From an uncultured Eubacteriales bacterium (GTDB taxonomy: Bacteria > Bacillota > Clostridia > Oscillospirales > Oscillospiraceae), in contig UQYT01000054.1 of the NCBI GenBank assembly GCA_900545405.1, forward strand, positions 1-10,900: a stretch of DNA of 10,900 nt, written 5' to 3'. Numbering within the stretch: position 1 is the first letter of the stretch; each line of letters begins with the position of its first letter. Both the position numbers and the translations under genes were made by a program. The notes under the pieces were generated by a model, which was not told where the DNA came from, ran no database searches, and saw only the letters and a list, made by a program, of their open reading frames with translations. This document shows positions 6,696-10,900 of the stretch, piece by piece.

Positions 6696-7631
6696 TCAGC
6701 GTCCGTTCTCCTCCAAAAGGCTCCGGACGTTCTCGACGGACATCGCGGGGTTGATGGTGAGCTCGCTGGAGACCGAGAGCGCGCCCGCGCCGAGGGCGAA
6801 GCTGATGCTCTCTTCCGCGTCCAGGCCGTTCACGCTGCCGTAAACGAGCCCGGCCATGAAGGCGTCGCCCGCGCCGTTGGCGTTGGCCATGATCTCCACG
6901 GGCCGCAGTGCGCGCTGGATGCGCCGGCCCTCCGCGTCCGCGTAGTAGCAGCCGCGCTCGCCCAGGCTGACGGCGACGCGGCGCACGCCCCTCGCGAGCA
7001 GCTCGGCGCAGGCAGCCTCCACGCGCTCAGGCGTGTCCGTGTCCATGTCCGCAAGGACGCCGAGCTCGATGCGGTTGGGCTTTATGCAGCTGAGCCCGCC
7101 GACGAGGTGGCGGACCTTGCGCGCGTAGCTGGTGCTGACCGGGTCGAGGAACACGGGCGTGTCCCCCGCCTCGCTGATGATGGCCTCAATGGTCTCCACG
7201 GGCAGGCAGGGGTCGCAGACCACGGCCTCCGCCGCGCGCAGCTCGTCGCCGTGACTGCGCACGAGCTCGGGCGTGACGTTCTCGAGTATGCCCATGTCGG
7301 ACATGGCGACCAGCATGTCGCCCTTCTGGTCGAGGACAGAGATATAGCAGCTGGAGGCCGCGCCGGGGACGGTGACGACGCCGGAGATGTCGATGCCCGC
7401 GGAGGCGGAGCTGCGCAGCACCATCTCGCCGTAGAGGTCGGCCCCGACGGCGGAGATCAGCTTTGTGCGCACGCCGAGGCGCGCGAGATTCTCCAGCACG
7501 TTCCTCGTGACGCCGCCGGCGGAGGTCCGCAGGTGGCCGGGGTTGGAATCACGCATTACTATGGGCACGCGGCTCTTGCCGTGCACGTCGATGTTCGCGG
7601 CGCCTATGCCGAGAACGTAGGGTTCAGACAT
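6696..7631 (-). CDS. psuK: PfkB-family sugar kinase, probable pseudouridine kinase
   Basis: This is a 311-residue ribokinase-type kinase predicted to phosphorylate pseudouridine with ATP, giving the substrate of PsuG. The start at 7631 has GGAGGTG (7639-7645) seven bases upstream; a Met 19 residues earlier lies in promoter sequence and is rejected. Substrate-site elements are NID at residues 13-15, GG at 39-40 followed by N44, and the lid-like SSCYISVLD region. KPNRIEL (184-190) is typical for the family, and the C-terminal ATP/catalytic motif ANGAGDAF has GAGD at 253-256, with Asp256 the expected base. Specificity is inferred from the family and above all from being first in an operon with psuG; other nucleoside kinase activities cannot be excluded. 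The TGA stop is one base from the GNAT start, which indicates tight coupling. No pseudouridine transporter gene is in the cluster. Confidence 0.88.
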   Translation of the reverse strand: MSEPYVLGIGAANIDVHGKSRVPIVMRDSNPGHLRTSAGGVTRNVLENLARLGVRTKLISAVGADLYGEMVLRSSASAGIDISGVVTVPGAASSCYISVLDQKGDMLVAMSDMGILENVTPELVRSHGDELRAAEAVVCDPCLPVETIEAIISEAGDTPVFLDPVSTSYARKVRHLVGGLSCIKPNRIELGVLADMDTDTPERVEAACAELLARGVRRVAVSLGERGCYYADAEGRRIQRALRPVEIMANANGAGDAFMAGLVYGSVNGLDAEESISFALGAGALSVSSELTINPAMSVENVRSLLEENGR

Positions 7632-7653
7632 ATGAAAACACCTCCAGGCGGAA

Positions 7654-7688
7654 GTTATATTATAACATTGCTGCGCCCAAACAGGCAA
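7654..7688 (-). promoter_or_regulatory. Promoter of the psu operon, with palindrome over the -10
   Basis: The minus strand has -10 TATAAT (7659-7664) and a weaker -35 TTGCCT (7683-7688) with an 18-base spacer. The -10 is embedded in a perfect palindrome, GTTATATTATAAC (7654-7666), which could be an operator or a by-product of the -10 sequence. Confidence 0.6.
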
Positions 7689-7712
7689 GGGGCTCGGGGC
7701 AGAAATTCCCGT

Positions 7713-7746
7713 AAAAAACCCCCGGTCCTGGGGACCGGGGGCAGTT
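7713..7746 (-). terminator. Rho-independent terminator of the NifX-like gene
   Basis: Ten perfect base pairs (7719-7728 with 7732-7741, CCCCCGGTCC/GGACCGGGGG) close a 3-base loop. On the minus strand the stem is followed by six T, and the stem begins about 10 bases past the NifX-like stop. It separates this gene from the psu operon promoter. The T run on the other side would also allow termination on the plus strand. Confidence 0.9.
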
Positions 7747-7751
7747 TTTGC

Positions 7752-8144
7752 TCAGTGGCAGCAGCCGTGGCCGCCTTCGCCGTGGCAGCACTCGTGGCCT
7801 TCTTCCTCGTGGTGGCGGCAGTTGGGGTTGGGGTCGTGGGCCAGGACGCCGCGGATGAGCGCCTCGACGGCGTAGTCCGCAAGGCCGGTTATCCCGCCGT
7901 AGACCTGTATGCCCGCCATGCCCAGCGCCTGCACCGCGCCGGCGCCGATGCCGCCGCAGATGAGCGTCTGCACGCCGCGCTTGGCCAGGAACTCGGCCAG
8001 CGCCTCATGTCCCGTGCCGGCGGTGTCCACCACCTCGGACGAGACGATCTCGCCGTTTTCTATGTCGTACAGCTTGAAGCGCTCGGTGTGTCCAAAGTGC
8101 TGGAAGATCATCTCTTCCTCGTCGTATGTTACAGCAACCTTCAT
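7752..8144 (-). CDS. NifX/NifB C-terminal-type iron-molybdenum cofactor-binding family protein with Cys/His-rich tail
   Basis: This small 130-residue protein has the dinitrogenase iron-molybdenum cofactor biosynthesis fold: MKVAVTYDEEEMIFQHFGHT at the start, FKLYDIENGEIV, GVQTLICGGIGAGAVQALGM, and GIQVYGGITG. Such stand-alone proteins are common in anaerobes without nitrogenase and are thought to bind or ferry Fe-S or Mo/Fe clusters; the exact role is unknown. After residue 108 comes a tail with five Cys (109, 119, 120, 128, 129) and six His, which looks like an added metal-binding segment. The start is supported by AAAGGAGG about seven bases upstream. It has its own promoter and terminator, so it is monocistronic. 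No nif genes are nearby, so nitrogen fixation should not be inferred. Confidence 0.88.
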   Translation of the reverse strand: MKVAVTYDEEEMIFQHFGHTERFKLYDIENGEIVSSEVVDTAGTGHEALAEFLAKRGVQTLICGGIGAGAVQALGMAGIQVYGGITGLADYAVEALIRGVLAHDPNPNCRHHEEEGHECCHGEGGHGCCH

Positions 8145-8172
8145 GCTTGGCCTCCTTTCGCTCGGCCCCTAT

Positions 8173-8201
8173 ATTAAATACGCTTTCCGGCGTTTCGTCA
8201 A
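8173..8201 (-). promoter_or_regulatory. Promoter of the NifX-like gene
   Basis: On the minus strand there is TTGACG (8196-8201), a 17-base spacer and TTTAAT (8173-8178), about 30 bases before the start codon. It is back to back with the MscS promoter. Confidence 0.65.
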
Positions 8202-8216
8202 GCACAAAATCTGTTG

Positions 8217-8246
8217 GTGACAGCGCCGCACCGACCGGTGTATAAT
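8217..8246 (+). promoter_or_regulatory. Promoter of the MscS-reductase operon
   Basis: A perfect -10 TATAAT lies at 8241-8246. The best -35 is GTGACA at 8217-8222 with an 18-base spacer. The ATG at 8277 follows about 30 bases downstream with AAAGGAG (8262-8268). The -35 is only 15 bases from that of the divergent promoter. Confidence 0.65.
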
Positions 8247-8276
8247 GGATGCGCATCAAACAAAGGAGAACAAGAT

Positions 8277-9089
8277 ATGCCGGACCTCGAAAAGCTGCTC
8301 GACACGGACATAGGCGGTTTCTCACTGGGGAACCTGCTGGCCTCCGTGGTCATATTCCTCGTCTCGCTCATCATCATAAAGCTGCTGATGAAGGCGATAA
8401 AAAGGGCGCTGGACCGCTCGAAGCTGGAGCGGGCGATACGCAGCTTCATACTCTCGTGCGCGCGGGTGCTGCTCTGGGTGCTCGTGGCACTCATCATCGC
8501 GGACAAGCTGAGCATACCCTCGGCCTCGCTGGTGGCGGTGCTCTCCGTGGCGGGCCTTGCGTTCTCGCTCTCGCTGCAGAACACGCTCTCAAACGTCTTT
8601 GCGGGCTTCACGCTGCTGATGACGCGCCCGTTTTCCTCGGGCGACTTCGTGGAGCTGGGCACGACCACGGGCACAGTCATCTCCTCGGGTCTCTTCTACG
8701 TGTCGCTGGTCACGGCGGACCGCAAGGAGATACACATCCCGAACAGCGACGCCGCGGCCTCGCGCATCACCAACTACAGCGCGGAACCGAACCGCCGCGT
8801 GGACCTCACCTTCGGGCTCGAATACTCCTGCCCCGCCGCAGCCGTGCGCGAGGCACTGCTCGACGCCGCGAGGGCCGACAGCCGCGTGCTCACCGAGCCC
8901 GCGCCCGAGGTAGTGGTCAGCGCGTACCAGGCCAGCAGCGTGGAATACACCCTGCGCGTCTGGACGACCAACGCGGAGTACTGGAACGTATACTTCGCGC
9001 TCAACGAGAACTGCCGCACCGAGCTGGAGAAAAACGGCCTCTCCATGGCCTTCGACCGGCTCGACGTCAGGATAATAGAAGACAAATAA
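8277..9089 (+). CDS. Small-conductance mechanosensitive channel, MscS family
   Basis: This is a 270-residue MscS-type channel that opens under membrane tension to release solutes on osmotic downshock. Two hydrophobic segments lie at about residues 18-38 and 57-78. They are followed by the pore helix region SLVAVLSVAGLAFSLSLQNT with the LSNVFAGF motif (about 84-111), then the beta domain (RPFSSGDFVELG, TADRKEIHIPN) and the C-terminal alpha/beta domain (VWTTNAEYWNVYFALNENCR). The length matches the minimal MscS architecture with three transmembrane helices. The start at 8277 is supported by AAAGGAG; the in-frame ATG at 8214 lies inside the promoter region. It is the first gene of a likely two-gene operon, with 24 bases to the next start. 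Confidence 0.93.
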   Translation: MPDLEKLLDTDIGGFSLGNLLASVVIFLVSLIIIKLLMKAIKRALDRSKLERAIRSFILSCARVLLWVLVALIIADKLSIPSASLVAVLSVAGLAFSLSLQNTLSNVFAGFTLLMTRPFSSGDFVELGTTTGTVISSGLFYVSLVTADRKEIHIPNSDAAASRITNYSAEPNRRVDLTFGLEYSCPAAAVREALLDAARADSRVLTEPAPEVVVSAYQASSVEYTLRVWTTNAEYWNVYFALNENCRTELEKNGLSMAFDRLDVRIIEDK

Positions 9090-9113
9090 ACCCACATACA
9101 AGGAGGAAAACAC

Positions 9114-10805
9114 ATGAGCAAGATAGTCATAGTCGGCGGCGTCGCCGGCGGCGCCACCGCGGCGGCGAGGCTCCGCCGTCTCGACGAGAAGGCGGAGATA
9201 ATCGTCATCGAGCGCACCGGCTTCGTCTCCTACGCCAACTGCGGCCTGCCGTACTACGTCGGCGGCGTCATCGAGGACCAGGACGACCTGACATTGCAGT
9301 CCCCGCAGAGCTTCTTTTCCCGCTTCAACATCGACGTGCGCGTCTCCAGCGAGGTCACGAGCATAGACCGGGCCAACAAGACCGTCACTGTCTTCAGCTT
9401 TGACGAGGGCCGCGAGTACGTGGAGAGCTACGACAAGCTCATCCTCTCCCCGGGCGCGAAGGCGATGATCCCGGACACCCCGGGCGTGTATTCCGACAGG
9501 GTGCTGACTCTGCGCACTGTTGAGGACGCGCTGAAGATGCGCGAGCTCATCGAGGAGGAGCACCCGGAGCGCGCTGTCGTGGTCGGCGGCGGCTTCATCG
9601 GCCTGGAGACGGCGGAGAACCTGATGGAAGCGGGCGTGAAGGTCACGCTTCTGCAGCGCAGCGAGCAGGTGCTGCCGCCCCTGGACTGGGACATGGCCTG
9701 CGAACTGCACGCGCACCTGCGCGCGAAGGGGCTCGATTTGCGCTTCAAGCACGCGGTGGAGAGCTATGAGGAGACGGATAACGGCATAATCGTGCACGTG
9801 AAGGACCACGAGCCCATCGAGTGCGGCTTTGTGGTGCTGGGCGTGGGCGTCGTGCCGGAGACGGACCTCGCCAAGGCGGCGGGCCTGGAGCTCGGCATGA
9901 AGGGCTCGATAAAGGTCGACAGCCACATGCGCACCTCGGACCCGGACATCTACGCTGTGGGCGACGCGGTGGAGGTCGTGAACCCCGTCACGGGCAAGAG
10001 CGCGCTGGTGGCGCTGGCGGGCCCGGCGAACAAGCAGGGCCGCATCGCGGCGGACAACATCTGCGGCATCCCCTCCGAGTACAAGGGCACACAGGGCTCG
10101 ACGGTCATCAAGGTCTTCGACATGACGGCGGCGGTGACGGGCCTGAACGAGAAGGCGGCGAAGGCTGCGGGCGTGAAGTACGCGAAGGTCCTCGGCTACT
10201 CGGCCAGCCACGCGAGCTACTACCCCGGCGGGCACAACATGAGCATCAAGACGCTGTTCGACCCCGACACGGGCCGCATCCTGGGCGCGCAGATCGTGGG
10301 CTTTGACGGCGTGGACAAGAGGATAGACGTTATGGCGACGGCGATACGCTCGGGGCTCACGGCGGACGAGCTCTGCGACCTTGAGCTGGCCTACGCGCCT
10401 CCGTACTCCTCGGCAAAGGACCCGGTGAACATGGCGGGCTTCATGATCCAGAACGTGATGAACGGCATTGTGAAGCAGCACTTCCCGGAGGACGTGCCGA
10501 GCCTCCCGCGCGACGGCAGCGTGACGATACTGGACGTGCGCACCGCGTCGGAGTTCGCGGGCGGCTGCATCGAGGGCGCGGTGAACATCCCGCTGCACGA
10601 GCTGCGCTCGAGGCTGGGCGAGCTGGACAAGAGCAAGCCGATCTTCGTGAACTGCTTCTCCGGCATGCGCAGCTATATCGCCTGCCGCATCCTGACCGGC
10701 AACGGCTTCGACTGCTCCAATCTCGCCGGCGGCTGGCGCTTCTATCAGCTCGTGACCAAGGAAAAGGCCGATAACGAGCACTACCCCTGCGGCGAGCGCA
10801 AATAA
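9114..10805 (+). CDS. CoA-disulfide/persulfide reductase-like flavoprotein with C-terminal rhodanese domain
   Basis: This 563-residue FAD/NAD(P)H-dependent enzyme reduces CoA-disulfide, CoA-persulfide or related sulfur species. The FAD motif IVIVGGVAGGATAAARL is at residues 4-20. The single redox Cys43 in SYANCGLPYY is typical of CoA-disulfide reductases and NADH oxidases rather than paired-Cys enzymes. The NAD motif VVVGGGFIGLE is at 155-165, and the second FAD motif DPDIYAVGDA at 277-285. The dimerisation domain has HASYYPGG and YAPPYSSAKDPVNMAGF, whose Tyr residues are the likely catalytic ones. Residues about 465-545 form a rhodanese domain with active Cys514 in CFSGMR, so sulfur transfer between Cys514 and the flavin site is expected, as in CoADR-RHD and Npsr enzymes. 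AAGGAGG precedes the start, and the gene follows the MscS gene. The C-terminus ends with an extra Cys (HYPCGERK). Which sulfur substrate is used is not decided by sequence. Confidence 0.92.
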   Translation: MSKIVIVGGVAGGATAAARLRRLDEKAEIIVIERTGFVSYANCGLPYYVGGVIEDQDDLTLQSPQSFFSRFNIDVRVSSEVTSIDRANKTVTVFSFDEGREYVESYDKLILSPGAKAMIPDTPGVYSDRVLTLRTVEDALKMRELIEEEHPERAVVVGGGFIGLETAENLMEAGVKVTLLQRSEQVLPPLDWDMACELHAHLRAKGLDLRFKHAVESYEETDNGIIVHVKDHEPIECGFVVLGVGVVPETDLAKAAGLELGMKGSIKVDSHMRTSDPDIYAVGDAVEVVNPVTGKSALVALAGPANKQGRIAADNICGIPSEYKGTQGSTVIKVFDMTAAVTGLNEKAAKAAGVKYAKVLGYSASHASYYPGGHNMSIKTLFDPDTGRILGAQIVGFDGVDKRIDVMATAIRSGLTADELCDLELAYAPPYSSAKDPVNMAGFMIQNVMNGIVKQHFPEDVPSLPRDGSVTILDVRTASEFAGGCIEGAVNIPLHELRSRLGELDKSKPIFVNCFSGMRSYIACRILTGNGFDCSNLAGGWRFYQLVTKEKADNEHYPCGERK

Positions 10806-10811
10806 AGCACC

Positions 10812-10885
10812 CGCGCGCAACGCGCGCGAATGAAAGTTTCGTCCACCTTTTCAAAGGTGGCAGGGTGCAGGGGCAGAGCCCCTGC
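10812..10885. repeat. Triple-hairpin intergenic element after the reductase gene (cut by window edge)
   Basis: Three perfect stems follow each other: 10812-10818 with 10822-10828 (alternating CG), 10843-10849 with 10854-10860 (CCACCTT/AAGGTGG), and 10867-10874 with 10878-10885 (GCAGGGGC/GCCCCTGC). None is followed by a T run, so it is not a standard rho-independent terminator, although it starts only a few bases after the stop codon and may protect or end the mRNA. The arrangement looks like a dispersed intergenic repeat of gut Clostridia, but copies cannot be checked here. Confidence 0.6.
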
Positions 10886-10900
10886 CCGCGCTCCGCAGAG

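Noticed and set aside
5144..6754. A 536-codon open frame on the plus strand opposite psuG and the GNAT
   Set aside because: Mirror frame of the minus-strand genes; composition is Gly/Ala/His/Val-rich, it runs across the psuG terminator, and no domain is recognisable.
7752..8144. NifX-like gene as evidence of nitrogen fixation
   Set aside because: Stand-alone members of this family are widespread in anaerobes lacking nitrogenase, and no other nif gene is present.
6666..8177. A 503-codon plus-strand frame spanning psuK and the NifX-like gene
   Set aside because: It crosses the terminator and two promoters of the minus-strand genes and shows no protein family features.
8589..10820. A 743-codon open frame on the minus strand opposite the reductase gene
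   Set aside because: It is a by-product of high GC third positions of the real plus-strand gene. Its translation is low-complexity in Ala, Arg, His and Val with no family pattern or ribosome binding site.
1..10900. CRISPR arrays, tRNA genes, phage or integrase genes
   Set aside because: No regularly spaced direct repeats, tRNA-like arms, or recombinase reading frames were seen on either strand.

Overview
The window looks like chromosomal DNA of a GC-rich, spore-forming member of the Clostridia (gut Oscillospiraceae type is my best guess; no marker here fixes the taxon). The reasons are a complete GerA-family germinant receptor operon, AGGAGG-type ribosome binding sites, sigma-A promoters sitting in short AT-rich gaps, and GC-rich genes that nevertheless use the Ile codon ATA often.

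Layout. Positions 1-185 (minus strand) carry a very strong promoter (TTGACA-17-TATATT with an A/T-rich UP-like tract) and a leader with a boxA-like antitermination motif, pointing out of the window to the left. This is most likely the start of a ribosomal RNA operon. Divergent from it, 236-3973 (plus) is a three-gene germinant receptor operon in the order A-C-B: GerA-type membrane subunit, GerC-type lipoprotein, GerB-type permease-like subunit, with overlapping genes. A forespore (sigma-G/F type) promoter lies directly against the first ATG. A 164-bp palindromic element (3973-4136) then fills exactly the space between the stop codons of gerB and a convergent LysR-type regulator gene (4135-5013, minus).

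Right of that, on the minus strand, is a pseudouridine catabolism operon: psuK (PfkB-type kinase), a GNAT acetyltransferase reading frame, and psuG (pseudouridine-5'-phosphate glycosidase), closed by a strong terminator at 5175-5205. The GNAT frame has no stop codon and runs in frame into psuG, although psuG has its own strong ribosome binding site. Upstream of psuK is a separately transcribed small NifX/NifB-type metal-cluster-binding protein gene with a Cys/His-rich tail. It has its own promoter and a rho-independent terminator.

From a divergent promoter region (8173-8246) the plus strand carries an MscS-type mechanosensitive channel gene and, 24 bases later, a CoA-disulfide/persulfide reductase-like flavoprotein with a C-terminal rhodanese domain. 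The window ends in a run of three perfect hairpins that looks like a dispersed intergenic repeat cut off by the window edge.

How the genes work together: PsuK phosphorylates pseudouridine and PsuG splits the product to uracil and ribose 5-phosphate, a salvage route for RNA breakdown products. The reductase and the NifX-like protein point to thiol/sulfur and metal handling but are in separate transcription units. Most genes are recognisable families. The unusual points are the GNAT-PsuG continuous frame, the palindromic element welded to two stop codons, and the near-leaderless forespore promoter next to an rRNA promoter.
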